A DNA stretch of 64,000 nt from Caballeronia mineralivorans PML1(12) (GCF_001028175.1 NZ_AEJF01000214.1:1-64000), one strand, 5' to 3'. Shown: positions 1 to 8,587, counted from the first letter of the stretch. The notes: generated by a model not told the origin, from the sequence alone. Translations and numbers: made by a program.

Positions 1-1
1 A

Positions 2-94
2 CACCGCAGCACTGCCGTCACCCGTATTTATGCGAAGGTCGATCTGCCAGGCTTGCGCGAGGTAGCAGCCTTTGATCTGGGAGAACTGTCATGA
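2..94 (+). CDS. RIT element recombinase A, 3' end only
   Basis: Last 30 codons of a tyrosine recombinase whose body lies left of the window. The visible tail has the HRSTAVTRIYAKVD pattern that ends the catalytic domain of this family, including the nucleophilic Tyr in TRIYAKVD. The closely similar tail of the intact protein at 2479-3687 (SIYAKVDREGLR) supports the call. Its stop overlaps the next start codon (ATGA), the arrangement also seen in the complete trio downstream. It is the first gene of a trio of recombinases (RIT-1). Confidence 0.8.
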   Translation, partial: HRSTAVTRIYAKVDLPGLREVAAFDLGELS

Positions 95-1035
95 GACTCC
101 ACGATCTGGCCGAGGCCTATATCGACTATGAGCACGCGTTGGGTTTGCGCTTTCGCTCGGACGCCAAGGAGCTCCGATCCTATTGTCGCGCGATGGGGGA
201 CATCGCTACCGAAGAGGTAAAGCCTGAGGCTGTTCTCGCATTTATCGCCGGGCGTGGACCGGTAACCGCCCGGTGGGTGCAAAAATATCGAATCCTCGGG
301 CGCTTCTATCGGTATGCAATCGGGCGCGGTTTCGTTTCGACGTCCCCGCTGCCGAACCAGATTCCGAAGCTTCCGCCCCCGTTGATCCCGTACATCTATT
401 CCGTCGACGAGCTACAGCGCTTGCTCACAGCCACCAACAGCTTGCAGACGCCCCAGTCGCCGCTGCAACCGGCGACCATGTATACCTTGCTCCTGCTTCT
501 CTACGGTACGGGGATGCGGATCGGGGAGGCGCTTTCGCTCACGATACAGGATGCTGATTTGCAGAGTCGCGTGTTGACAGTCAGGAATGCAAAATTCTTT
601 AAGATGCGACTGGTTCCGGTTGGCCCCAGACTAGGACTCGCTTTGGATGACTACGTTTTGCGCCGCCGTCGACTCCCTTTGCCAGCGGGCGAAGCCTCAA
701 CTTTCTTTGCTACGCACAGGGGTCATCGTCTGCAATATACGTGGATCGGCCAGCAATTTCGCCGCGTACGGAAGGCCGCGAACATTAGCCGCGAAAGCTC
801 CGCACGTTACCAGCCACGCATCCACGACATTCGACATACGGCAGCGGTTCATCGGATTATTGCGTGGTATCGAGCCGGCGCTGACGTGCAACGGTTACTG
901 CCGCAATTGGCGACCTACCTCGGGCACGTTGACATTGGGTCCACGCAGCAGTACCTCAGCATCACAGCGGAATTGCTGCATGAGGCCAGTCTGCGCTTCG
1001 AGCGCTATGCTCAACCGGAGGTGCGCCATGCGTGA
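91..1035 (+). CDS. RIT element tyrosine recombinase B (RIT-1)
   Basis: A 314-residue tyrosine recombinase/integrase. It has an N-terminal SAM-like DNA-binding half and a C-terminal catalytic half. Active-site signatures are visible: the first Arg in GTGMRIGEAL, the HxxRH box in RIHDIRHTAAVH, LGHV, and the nucleophilic Tyr in TQQYLSIT. It overlaps its neighbours by 4 and 8 bases, so the three recombinases are translated as one unit. Three different adjacent recombinases reading the same way is the hallmark of recombinase-in-trio (RIT) elements. Its counterpart in the second trio is 3684-4610, with the same RIHDxRH box. Confidence 0.9.
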   Translation: MRLHDLAEAYIDYEHALGLRFRSDAKELRSYCRAMGDIATEEVKPEAVLAFIAGRGPVTARWVQKYRILGRFYRYAIGRGFVSTSPLPNQIPKLPPPLIPYIYSVDELQRLLTATNSLQTPQSPLQPATMYTLLLLLYGTGMRIGEALSLTIQDADLQSRVLTVRNAKFFKMRLVPVGPRLGLALDDYVLRRRRLPLPAGEASTFFATHRGHRLQYTWIGQQFRRVRKAANISRESSARYQPRIHDIRHTAAVHRIIAWYRAGADVQRLLPQLATYLGHVDIGSTQQYLSITAELLHEASLRFERYAQPEVRHA

Positions 1036-2008
1036 CCAAACCATGATCGGCCCTTGGGTCCGTCGTTTTCTGCTGGAGTACCTTATCACTGACCGCAATC
1101 TGGCTCGTAATACGCAGATCAGTTATCGCGATACGCTCGTCCTCTTGCTTCCATACTTGAACAAAGTCAGCAAGACGCCGGTGGATCGCCTGACGATTGA
1201 CGACCTCTCGCCATCGCTGGTGCGTTCCTTCCTCGAGTATCTGGAGAAGGAACGGGGCTGCAGCGGCGTCACTCGCAACCTGCGTCTCGCGGCGATTCAC
1301 TCGCTCGCCAGATTCATCGGTATGCATAGCCCGGAGCATGTGGCCTGGTGCTCCACGATACGCGCAGTACCGTTCAAGAAGACGGCGTACCTGGACAAGC
1401 CTGAAATCGATGCTCTACTCAAGACACCTGACCTGCGTACGCCACTGGGGACGCGCGACTACGCTTTGTTGATATTCCTCTACAACACAGGAGCGCGAGT
1501 CGACGAGGCTGTCCACTTGACCGTGAGCGATATAACCTGGGGCGGCACTCCCGCAGTCCGCCTGATGGGCAAGGGCAACAAGACGCGCTGGTGTCCTATT
1601 TGGACACGTACTGCTGAAGTTCTAAAACCGCTCGTCACCGGACGTGTTGCTCAAGACTTCGTCTTCCTTAACCGACTCGGCCACCCGCTAACGCGTTTCG
1701 GCATCTATAGTCTCGTCCGCCGCGCCGTTGCACAAGCGAGTCAGACCTTGCCATCGCTCACGCAGAAGCTGGTCGGTCCGCATTGCATTCGACATTCGTG
1801 CGCCGTCCATCTGCTCCGTTCCGGCGTGGACATCAATACCATTCGCGCCTGGCTCGGACATGTCTCCCTTGACACCACACACATTTACGCTGAGGTTGAT
1901 CTAGAAATGAAAGCACACGCCCTTGCACACTGCGATTTCCCTGACGTAGTGTCAACCAAACCCTGGCATACCGATCAGGGACTCATTGCGTTCCTGAAAG
2001 CGCTCTGA
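1028..2008 (+). CDS. RIT element tyrosine recombinase C (RIT-1)
   Basis: A 326-residue tyrosine recombinase taken from the ATG at 1028, which overlaps the end of the previous gene. A longer reading frame from 647 merely covers that gene in another frame and is rejected. Catalytic signatures are NTGARVDEAVHL, HCIRHSCAVHLL, WLGHVSLDTTHIYAEVD. Third and last member of the RIT-1 trio; the element's right terminal structure follows within 100 bases. Confidence 0.9.
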   Translation: MRDQTMIGPWVRRFLLEYLITDRNLARNTQISYRDTLVLLLPYLNKVSKTPVDRLTIDDLSPSLVRSFLEYLEKERGCSGVTRNLRLAAIHSLARFIGMHSPEHVAWCSTIRAVPFKKTAYLDKPEIDALLKTPDLRTPLGTRDYALLIFLYNTGARVDEAVHLTVSDITWGGTPAVRLMGKGNKTRWCPIWTRTAEVLKPLVTGRVAQDFVFLNRLGHPLTRFGIYSLVRRAVAQASQTLPSLTQKLVGPHCIRHSCAVHLLRSGVDINTIRAWLGHVSLDTTHIYAEVDLEMKAHALAHCDFPDVVSTKPWHTDQGLIAFLKAL

Positions 2009-2026
2009 CGGTTACCCGGCAAGAAC

Positions 2027-2090
2027 TATGTTGCCGCCCTTCGGGCAGTAACGGCCTTCTTCCGGGCTTCTGCATGGTCGCGGCAACATA
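2027..2090. repeat. Right terminal structure of RIT-1
   Basis: Eleven-base inverted repeats TATGTTGCCGC (2027-2037) and GCGGCAACATA (2080-2090) flank about 40 bases just after recombinase C. The same design, a terminal region bounded by a short inverted pair, occurs at both ends of RIT-2. This is therefore read as the right end of RIT-1. The left end is outside the window, so the exact boundary (near 2106, where IS256 coding sequence resumes) is inferred. Confidence 0.6.
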
Positions 2091-2106
2091 AATTCAGCCA
2101 ACACAT

Positions 2107-2315
2107 AGTCGTAGAACGCGAGCAAGCTTTCACGATCCTTCTTCAGCGTGTCCGCCGCCTTCGGATACTTGGCAGCGTGGATCGTCACGAACCGGTCGAA
2201 CGCGGCGTACGCGTCGGCGCGTGTTGCTGCCATCCAGATTGACTGCAGATCTGCCTTGGCGCGGCCCTGTTGAGCCTTCGGAAGTGCATTGAGCACGTTG
2301 CCCATCTTGTGAAAC
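2107..2315 (-). pseudogene. IS256-family transposase, internal fragment
   Basis: On the minus strand this reads HKMGNVLNALPKAQQGRAK... and on to LLAFYD, a typical internal stretch of IS256/Mutator-family transposases. It continues directly from the piece at 5685-6472: the upstream piece ends ...AQRCWF and this one resumes at HKMGN. The RIT-2 element sits exactly between them. After LLAFYD the frame runs into RIT-1 end sequence, so the C-terminal part of the transposase was displaced by RIT-1 and should lie left of the window. Confidence 0.85.
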
Positions 2316-2340
2316 TTAGGCCGATATCGGCCTAAGTTTC
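2311..2340. repeat. Perfect 30-bp palindrome at RIT-2 left junction
   Basis: The central 20 bases TTAGGCCGATATCGGCCTAA (2316-2335) are flanked by GAAAC on the left and GTTTC on the right, giving a perfect 30-base palindrome. GAAAC at 2311-2315 belongs to the interrupted IS256 gene, and GTTTC at 2336 begins the RIT-2 terminal repeat. No equivalent palindrome is present at the right junction (5684). Confidence 0.9.
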
Positions 2341-2425
2341 ATTATGCCGACCTCCGGATTACGCCGGTGTGCAGCCGCAATGCTGCGGTGCTGGCGGTGA
2401 ACGCGGCGTAGGCATCGGCATAATC
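2336..2425. repeat. RIT-2 left terminal inverted repeat
   Basis: About 90 bases that match the reverse complement of 5595-5684 with only scattered mismatches. Shared landmarks are GTTTCATTATGCCGACCTCC, then GTGCAGCCGCAATGC, then GTGCTGGCGGTGAACGCG, then the inner GGCATAATC. Within the repeat, ATTATGCCGA (2341-2350) and TCGGCATAAT (2415-2424) form an internal inverted pair, probably paired recombinase sites. Confidence 0.9.
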
Positions 2426-2478
2426 CCGGTCATATGAGCGATGCTTCCTTTTCCACAACTGGGAGAAGGAGAGAACTC

Positions 2479-3687
2479 ATGTCAGATCCATCTCGCGTCC
2501 GTATCACCGGACCGCTCGCCGCGTTTGCAGATGGCTTCGCCGCGGAGTTGAGCAAACAAGGTTACCGGCCCAACGCCGCTGCGAATCAACTTCAGCTTCT
2601 TGCGCATTTGAGCCGGTGGCTCGCTTCCAGGCGACAAGACGCAACGACGCTCACCGTTTCGCTCCTGGACGAATTCCTGAATGCACGGCGCGCGCAGGGC
2701 TACACGTTGTGGCTGTCACCCAAAGCACTGGCGCCGCTGGTCAGCTACCTCAGTAATGTTGGGATCGCGGTTGCCCGCGCGCAGGTGGTGTTAAGTCCCA
2801 GCGAATCAATGCTGGAGCGCTATCGCAAATACCTCCTCGATGTGCGCGGGCTTGTCGAGACCAGCGCTCGCGGATATGTCGACGTGGCTCGTGCTTTTGC
2901 CGCGACCAGAGTCGTCGATGGTGAACTCGATTGGAAGTGCTTGCGACCGGAGCACCTGATCCAATTCGTGCTCTCTGCTAGCCGCGGTCGCTCAACCGGC
3001 ACAGCGAAGGTAACAGTCACGGCACTGCGCTCTTTGCTCATCTACTTGCATATCGAAGGGTTTATCGCGCAGCCGCTTGACACAGCAGTTCCGTCGGTCG
3101 CCGGCTGGCGCCTAGCGGGGCTGCCATGCGCACTGGAGAGACGCGACGTGCAACGCTTGCTGGCGGCTTGCGATCGGCGCACCCATCACGGACAACGCGA
3201 TTTCGCTATGCTGATGCTGCTCGCGCGTCTGGGCTTGCGTGCCGGAGAGGTGCGTATGCTCAAACTTGACGACATCGATTGGCGCGCGGGTGAACTCGTG
3301 GTGAGAGGTAAAGGTCAGTGCATCGAACGCCTTCCTTTGCCTGCGGATGTAGGCCAGGCATTGGCGTCGTATCTGCGACGTGGCCGCCCCGAAACCGCAC
3401 AAGGCCGTACTGTGTTCGTGCGTACACGCGCTCCTCACCGTGCGCTCTCATCCGCGGGTGTCGCAGAAGCGGTGGCCGCCGCGGCTTCACGCGCGGACCT
3501 CCCTCGCATGAGCGCACATCAACTGCGTCACACACTTGCAACCCAGATGGTTCGCTCGGGTGTTGCACTTCCCGAGGTCGCCCAGGTGTTGCGCCATCGG
3601 CGCCTGATGACCACGTCAATCTACGCGAAGGTCGACCGGGAGGGGTTGCGCCTGCTCGCACGTCCGTGGCCGGGAGGTGCGTCATGA
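2479..3687 (+). CDS. RIT element tyrosine recombinase A (RIT-2)
   Basis: A 402-residue tyrosine recombinase. The ATG at 2479 is preferred over one at 2434 because an AGGAGAG ribosome-binding site lies just ahead of it. Catalytic signatures in order: LGLRAGEVRML, HQLRHTLATQMV, LRHRRLMTTSIYAKVD. The last differs from the usual LGH box by having LRH. It overlaps the next gene by 4 bases. It is the largest of the trio, as is usual for the first RIT recombinase. Confidence 0.92.
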   Translation: MSDPSRVRITGPLAAFADGFAAELSKQGYRPNAAANQLQLLAHLSRWLASRRQDATTLTVSLLDEFLNARRAQGYTLWLSPKALAPLVSYLSNVGIAVARAQVVLSPSESMLERYRKYLLDVRGLVETSARGYVDVARAFAATRVVDGELDWKCLRPEHLIQFVLSASRGRSTGTAKVTVTALRSLLIYLHIEGFIAQPLDTAVPSVAGWRLAGLPCALERRDVQRLLAACDRRTHHGQRDFAMLMLLARLGLRAGEVRMLKLDDIDWRAGELVVRGKGQCIERLPLPADVGQALASYLRRGRPETAQGRTVFVRTRAPHRALSSAGVAEAVAAAASRADLPRMSAHQLRHTLATQMVRSGVALPEVAQVLRHRRLMTTSIYAKVDREGLRLLARPWPGGAS

Positions 3688-4610
3688 GCGAATTACATTG
3701 TGCTCTGGCTGAGTATTTGAATTTGCGCCGCTCGCTGGGATACAAGCTTCGGCGGTCAGAGAAGTTGCTGCAGCAATTCATCGATTTCTTCCTGGCCACA
3801 GGAGCACCGGCAATCACCACGCAACACGCTTTAACGTGGGCGTGTCAACCGGAAGACGGCTGCAACAACTGGTGGGCCTATCGTCTGTCGGCAGTTCGTG
3901 GGTTCACTAACTATTTGCACGCCACCGATCCCACGGTCGAAGTGCCACCACCTGACTTATTGCCTTGGCGGCCGCACCGAGCCATCCCGTATCTGTATCG
4001 TGACGAAGAGATCATCGCGCTGATCAAAGCGGCCGGCGCGCTCAGTTCCCCGCTACGAGTAGCAACCTACCAGAGCTTGATCGGATTGCTTGCCGTGACC
4101 GGGATGCGAGTGGGTGAAGCGATCAACCTCGATCTGCATGATTTCGATGCGCGCAACGGCACACTGATCATCAGAAATGCGAAGTTCAATAAGATGCGAG
4201 AAATTCCCTTGCACCCAACAACGGTCGCATCGTTGAAGCGTTATCTCGCCCGCCGCAACCGAATGGCCAACGCCGAGGAAACCTCGGCACTGTTCATATC
4301 TCCGTCGGGCAGCCGGCTCCTGTACTGCAACGTTCAGTGGACCTTCCAGCGAGCGGTCCGCCAAGCAGGTCTCGTGTCGCGCACCACTCATTGTCGCCCG
4401 CGTATCCATGACATGCGTCATGCGTTCGCCGTTAATACGATGCTCGAGGCCTACCGGGATGGTTCGAACACGCAGCAACGCCTTACTCTGCTTTCAACTT
4501 ATCTTGGGCACGTAAGTCCGGCATCGACCTATTGGTATCTGTCAGCAGCTCCGGAGCTACTCGCTAAGGCAGCCGAGCGTCTGGAGCATCTGCATGGAGA
4601 GCAAACATGA
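3684..4610 (+). CDS. RIT element tyrosine recombinase B (RIT-2)
   Basis: A 308-residue tyrosine recombinase from the ATG overlapping the previous stop. A frame that opens at 3318 only shadows the upstream gene. Signatures are VTGMRVGEAINL, RIHDMRHAFAV, YLGHVSPASTYWYLS. It is recognisably the counterpart of 91-1035 (shared IRNAKF.KMR segment and RIHDxRH box) but clearly diverged. The two trios are therefore related elements, not a recent duplication. Confidence 0.92.
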   Translation: MSELHCALAEYLNLRRSLGYKLRRSEKLLQQFIDFFLATGAPAITTQHALTWACQPEDGCNNWWAYRLSAVRGFTNYLHATDPTVEVPPPDLLPWRPHRAIPYLYRDEEIIALIKAAGALSSPLRVATYQSLIGLLAVTGMRVGEAINLDLHDFDARNGTLIIRNAKFNKMREIPLHPTTVASLKRYLARRNRMANAEETSALFISPSGSRLLYCNVQWTFQRAVRQAGLVSRTTHCRPRIHDMRHAFAVNTMLEAYRDGSNTQQRLTLLSTYLGHVSPASTYWYLSAAPELLAKAAERLEHLHGEQT

Positions 4611-5596
4611 CTGAACTTGCCATTACTCTGCAAGCATTCTTCACTGATCGGCTCATCCGGGAGCGTCACGCGAGCCCATGCACGGTTGCGGCGTATCGCG
4701 ATACGTGGCGATTGTTGCTTGGTTTCTGCGCAAAGCGAACAGGCAAATCACCTTCGGCGCTTGATTTTACTGATTTCGACATTTCGCTTGTCTGCGCCTT
4801 CCTGGACCACCTCGAACGGGAGCGTAAAAACAGTGTGCGTACTCGGAACGCTCGGCTCGCCGCCATCCACTCACTGTTTCGCTACGCGGCGTTACGTCAC
4901 CCCGAACACGCAGCCACCATCGCTCGGGTGCTGGCGATACTCCCCAAGCGCTTTGAGCGCGCGATCGTTACCTTCCTTACCGAAGTTGAGGTGCAAGCGT
5001 TGCTTGCGGCACCTGATCGCACCTTATGGTCAGGACGACGTGACTACGCGATGCTACTGGTCGCGGTGCAAACCGGTTTGCGAATCTCAGAGATGATCGG
5101 CCTACTACGCACTGACGTTCACCTCGGCGCTGGCGCACATGTCGCCTGTCAGGGTAAGGGCCGAAAGGATCGCATCACACCCTTGACCGTCCCTGTGGTC
5201 AACGTGCTGCGCGTATGGCTTGCCGAGCGTGAAGCCAATCCAGCTGCGCGGTTGTTCCCAACGCGCACCGGTACACCTCTCAGCCGAGACGCGATTGAGC
5301 GCCGTATCACTCTCCATGCAGCTAAAGCATCCACTGCGTGTGCGACCTTGGCAAACAAGAACGTCACTTTCCATGTGCTTCGCCATACGGCTGCGATGCG
5401 GCTTCTGGAAGCAGGAGTCGATCCCACGATAATCGCGCTATGGCTAGGCCATGAACATGTCGACACCACCACCATCTACCTTCATGCACATCTAGGCATC
5501 AAGGAGCAAGCTCTCGCCCGGGCCCGAATGCCGAACGCGAACCCGGGCCGGTATCGTCCCTCCGATCCACTTCTCACCTTCCTGGAATCGCTCTGA
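4607..5596 (+). CDS. RIT element tyrosine recombinase C (RIT-2)
   Basis: A 329-residue tyrosine recombinase overlapping the previous gene by 4 bases. Signatures are QTGLRISEMIGL, HVLRHTAAMRLL, WLGHEHVDTTTIYLHAHL. Its stop codon runs into the right terminal repeat of the element. Homologous to 1028-2008 (both start with a short SAM-like region containing NTQISYRDT / CTVAAYRDT). Confidence 0.92.
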   Translation: MTELAITLQAFFTDRLIRERHASPCTVAAYRDTWRLLLGFCAKRTGKSPSALDFTDFDISLVCAFLDHLERERKNSVRTRNARLAAIHSLFRYAALRHPEHAATIARVLAILPKRFERAIVTFLTEVEVQALLAAPDRTLWSGRRDYAMLLVAVQTGLRISEMIGLLRTDVHLGAGAHVACQGKGRKDRITPLTVPVVNVLRVWLAEREANPAARLFPTRTGTPLSRDAIERRITLHAAKASTACATLANKNVTFHVLRHTAAMRLLEAGVDPTIIALWLGHEHVDTTTIYLHAHLGIKEQALARARMPNANPGRYRPSDPLLTFLESL

Positions 5597-5684
5597 TTAT
5601 GCCAATGCCTACAGCGCGTTCACCGCCAGCACCGCCGCATTGCGGCTGCACTCCGGCATAATCAGGAGGTCGGCATAATGAAAC
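5595..5684. repeat. RIT-2 right terminal inverted repeat
   Basis: Inverted partner of 2336-2425, ending GGCATAATGAAAC. The final GAAAC is shared with the interrupted IS256 gene, whose coding sequence (CAGCAGCG..., minus strand CGCTGCTGG) begins immediately after. Confidence 0.9.
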
Positions 5685-6472
5685 CAGCAGCGTTGAGCGC
5701 GCGTCGTTGGAAACACTTCCTCCAATGCGGCCCAGAAGCCCATGGCGCCGTCACCGACTGCCAGCAATGGCCCCGCCTGCAAGCCACGCGCCTTCAGATC
5801 AAGCAGAAGCTCTTGCCACGAGGCTTTCGACTCCCGATATCCGTCGCCGATCGCCACACGTTCCTTCTTGCCTTCAGGCGTCACGCCAATGATTACCAAG
5901 AGGCACTGCCCGTCTGAATTCTCGCTGCGCAGACCGGTATGAATGCCGTCGACCCACCAATAAACATATCGTGACTTCGATAGCTCGCGCCGGCTCCAAT
6001 TGGCATGTTCTTCGGCCCATTGCGCCTTCAGGCGGCTCACCACGTTCGCCGACAAGCCTTTGGCGTCCTCACCCAGCAGCACGCTCAGCGCTTCGCTCAT
6101 GTCGCCTGTCGAGATGCCCTTCAAATACAACCAAGGCAACGCCGCACTCACGCGGGGCGACTTCCTCACATAGGGCGGCACAATCGATGAATTGAACTTC
6201 ACGCCTGATCCTGAACGATCTCGAACCTTGGGGACCTTCACCGCGACCGGTCCGGCCGCTGTCAACACTTCGCGTTCCGGCAAATAACCGTTGCGCACCA
6301 CGGCGCGCTGCCCGTGCAGTGTCTTGACGTTCTCGAACCGCTCCAGCAGCGACAACAACTCCGCTTCGATTGCCTGCTCAATCACCTGCCGAGCTCCGTG
6401 CCGAACCAATTCGTCCAACCCCAGACCGACTCCCGATAGTCCAACGACTTCTTTTTCTGTAAACTTACTCAT
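5685..6472 (-). pseudogene. IS256-family transposase, N-terminal part, cut by RIT-2
   Basis: About 260 residues of an IS256/Mutator-family transposase starting MSKFTEKEVVG. It includes the N-terminal region and catalytic-core landmarks WVDGIHTGLRSE and LAVGDGAMGFW, and ends ...FPTTRAQRCWF at the RIT-2 junction. The apparent last residues of the frame (HYADLLIMPE...) are RIT terminal-repeat sequence. The middle of the gene resumes at 2315. The transposase is therefore inactivated. Confidence 0.9.
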
Positions 6473-6739
6473 GGTGGATGGTTTGTTGTTTGCTAGTTTC
6501 CGACTTCGACAATCAGATTCTCAGCTAAAACCTCCACCGCCTTCAATCTCCCGCGCCCAACTTCCCCCGTACACCAGAATCGAGCTTATCTCCATATGGA
6601 TGAGCGCCACATTCTGCATATGTGGATAAGCATATACTGCGCATTAAAAGGTGCATGCACGGTTCTGAGGGAGCCGCTGTGCAGTAATGCACGGCGGCTA
6701 CCCGACTAAGTCATACTGACTTAGAATGTTCCGATGTTG

Positions 6740-7030
6740 TTATCCCCTCATTGCTTCGCGAAAATAATAAGAACCAGCTACCCACATCACGAACCCTTTC
6801 AGGGCTATGATGCGGCTCTCTATGTTGACACCCACTGCAAACGCGATCCCACCCCCTAACATCCCTAGTAGACCCAAAGCGGCCTTGGCCCTGTTTTCTC
6901 TTGAAATCGAATAAGTGTTCCCGCGATGGGTAAACGTTCCTGTTGACTGGTTGTTTTGATTTGTTGGAGGTGAGACGCCAGTATTCGGACGGGTGGAATT
7001 TACTGATAGGGAGGCAGTCATATCTCTCAT
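6740..7030 (-). CDS. Small protein with Ser/Thr/Asn-rich start and hydrophobic C-terminal half
   Basis: Predicted 96 residues. The ATG at 7030 is chosen because an AAGGA ribosome-binding site lies about 7 bases upstream. The first 45 residues (MRDMTASLSVNSTRPNTGVS...) are rich in Ser, Thr, Asn and Gln, as in type III secretion signals. The remainder holds two short hydrophobic stretches (LGLLGMLGGGIAFAVGV and ALKGFVMWVAGSYYF). It stands alone among transposon remnants. I do not recognise a family. It may be a small effector, a fragment of one, or a non-functional frame. Confidence 0.4.
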   Translation of the reverse strand: MRDMTASLSVNSTRPNTGVSPPTNQNNQSTGTFTHRGNTYSISRENRAKAALGLLGMLGGGIAFAVGVNIESRIIALKGFVMWVAGSYYFREAMRG

Positions 7031-7109
7031 TAATATTCCTTGATGGGTCAATGCTAAGGCACAAAATATTACGATAACCAATCTTCGATCTTGTGCGCAC
7101 GAAGAACTT

Positions 7110-7400
7110 TATACGGGTTGGCCGGCGTGACTTTCGAAAAAAGACTCAAATATGGGTAATCGTACTGTTCACGCAAAATCCGACGGATCCGAGCGCCATT
7201 TCCTCGTCGGACGGGTCGAACGCATGTTGCAGATAAAGCAGGTCCACGATCAAACGCGGAGATGTCGCTGGTCGCCCGGCACAGGACACAAAGTGTCCAG
7301 CCGCTCCCAATCAATCTGTTCAAGTAGCGGCTGACGGAAGAAATCTTGCCCTGTCACACGTGGTTTCGGACCCGTCCGGGCCTCGTCGGAATTAGCTGGT
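7110..7400 (-). pseudogene. IS5-family transposase remnant (N-terminal region)
   Basis: In the minus-strand frames one can read PLLEQIDWERLDTLC and then, in another frame, RLIVDLLYLQHAFDPSDEE. These are typical of the N-terminal domain of IS5-family transposases. Frame changes and the loss of everything downstream show decay; it abuts the IS630-type element on its right. Confidence 0.6.
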
Positions 7401-7505
7401 TTCAAACGTTAGTTTGAATGCACCCTGCAATTCCGGTAAGTGTTCCGTGTAAACGGTTTTGAAGTTGGTGCGTTTGACTAAAAAGTCCAACACAAACGAC
7501 GCCCG

Positions 7506-7967
7506 ATGAAATGCATCATCAAGTTGAGCAAAGCAGAGAGGCATACCTTGCAAAAACTGTCGGTGAATCATCGACATCGAGACATGCGCACACGTGCCGC
7601 AGGACTCCTGCTGCTGGGTAACGGATTGAGTGCTCCCAAGGCCGCCGCCGGGCTGGATGTCAGCGCGCAGTCGATCTACAACTGGTCCCGCCTGTGGGAG
7701 GAGCAGGGCTTGTGTGGTCTGCTGTCGGGCCATGGCGGCGGTCGTCCTCGTGCGTTGTCCGAAGCCATGCTCGCCACGGCGATGGAGGTTGCGCGTACGG
7801 AGTCCATGACGCTCGGACAAATCGCGAAACGCATCGAAGCCGTGCATGGCGAACCGATGCCATGCACGCTGGAAACCTTGTCGGTCGCCCTTCGGCGGGA
7901 AGGCTTCTCCTTTAAGCGCAACCGTTTCTCGCTCAAAAAAAGCGCAACCAGGAAGACTTTGAGATGA
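7506..7967 (+). CDS. IS630-family transposase, ORF A (helix-turn-helix part)
   Basis: A 153-residue N-terminal half of an IS630/Tc1-type transposase. It has a winged-helix/HTH DNA-binding region (AAAGLDVSAQSIYNWSRLWEE) and a following GRPR-type linker. Near the end lies a run of seven A (7935-7941), in frame CTC AAA AAA AGC. A -1 slip there would join it to ORF B as ...SLKKKRNQEDFEMKS. This suggests the fused transposase is made by programmed frameshifting. Without slippage it stops at 7967, overlapping the ORF B ATG at 7964. Confidence 0.85.
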   Translation: MKCIIKLSKAERHTLQKLSVNHRHRDMRTRAAGLLLLGNGLSAPKAAAGLDVSAQSIYNWSRLWEEQGLCGLLSGHGGGRPRALSEAMLATAMEVARTESMTLGQIAKRIEAVHGEPMPCTLETLSVALRREGFSFKRNRFSLKKSATRKTLR

Positions 7968-8512
7968 AATCAGCCACCCTGGAAAAACTGCAATGTGCCG
8001 CTCGCGCCGACGCAGTACGCCTAGTCTATTTCGACGAAGCGGGCTTTGCCGCGTCGCCTCCGGTTCAAAGAGCGTGGTCACCGCGCGGCCTGCCTCATCG
8101 TGTCGAACCACGCTTGCATTGCAGGCGCTCGGTGCTCGGCGCCCTCGACTTCGGAGCCAACGCATTGACTCACCATGTCACGAGCTCGTCTATCAAAGGC
8201 GGCACCGTCATTGAGTTCCTTGAGCAGATCGCCCTGCAGGGCGATGAACGTCCGAGCGTGGTGGTACTCGACAACGCTTCGATCCATCATGCCATTGATC
8301 CTGAAGTGCATGAGCGCTGGCTACGCGAGCATCGCATGCAACTGTTCTATCTGCCGCCATACAGTCCCGAACTCAATCTGATCGAAATCGTCTGGAAGCA
8401 GGCCAAATACCATTGGCGTAACTTCGTCACCTGGACGAAGGAAACCATCGATGACGAAGTTCGCAACCTGCTCGGCGCATACGGCACCAAATTTCAAATC
8501 AATTTCGCTTGA
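7964..8512 (+). CDS. IS630-family transposase, ORF B (DDE catalytic part)
   Basis: A 182-residue catalytic half of the IS630 transposase. The DDE residues are visible: Asp in LVYFDEAGF, Asp in VVLDNASIHH, and Glu in SPELNLIEIVWKQAKY. The start overlaps the ORF A stop (ATGA). It may be made alone or, more likely, as a -1 frameshift fusion with ORF A. Catalytic residues are intact, so the element could still be active. Confidence 0.88.
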   Translation: MKSATLEKLQCAARADAVRLVYFDEAGFAASPPVQRAWSPRGLPHRVEPRLHCRRSVLGALDFGANALTHHVTSSSIKGGTVIEFLEQIALQGDERPSVVVLDNASIHHAIDPEVHERWLREHRMQLFYLPPYSPELNLIEIVWKQAKYHWRNFVTWTKETIDDEVRNLLGAYGTKFQINFA

Positions 8513-8587
8513 ACACTTAATGCGGTTTTGCCCTTAAAAACCTGTCAATAAAGGTGTTGACGATTGTTTAGGGTTACTATTAACCCA

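Larger units (their letters stand above)
2316..5684 (+). mobile_element. Complete recombinase-in-trio element (RIT-2)
   Basis: The unit contains three overlapping tyrosine recombinase genes bounded by about 90-base imperfect inverted repeats (2336-2425 and 5595-5684). It splits an IS256-family transposase frame. Removing it rejoins codons for ...CWF and HKMGN. The target bases GAAAC are present on both sides (2311-2315 and 5680-5684). RIT elements of this organisation are known in many proteobacteria. The clean target makes the boundaries here unusually well defined. Confidence 0.88.

Noticed and set aside
647..1027. Upstream extension of the frame 1028-2008 (453-residue version)
   Set aside because: It covers the previous recombinase gene in another frame; the ATG at 1028 gives the normal family start and overlap.
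3318..3683. Upstream extension of the recombinase B frame
   Set aside because: Lies inside recombinase A in another frame; no family-like sequence.
7392..8165. Long minus-strand frame over the IS630 element
   Set aside because: Antisense shadow of the transposase; no recognisable protein.
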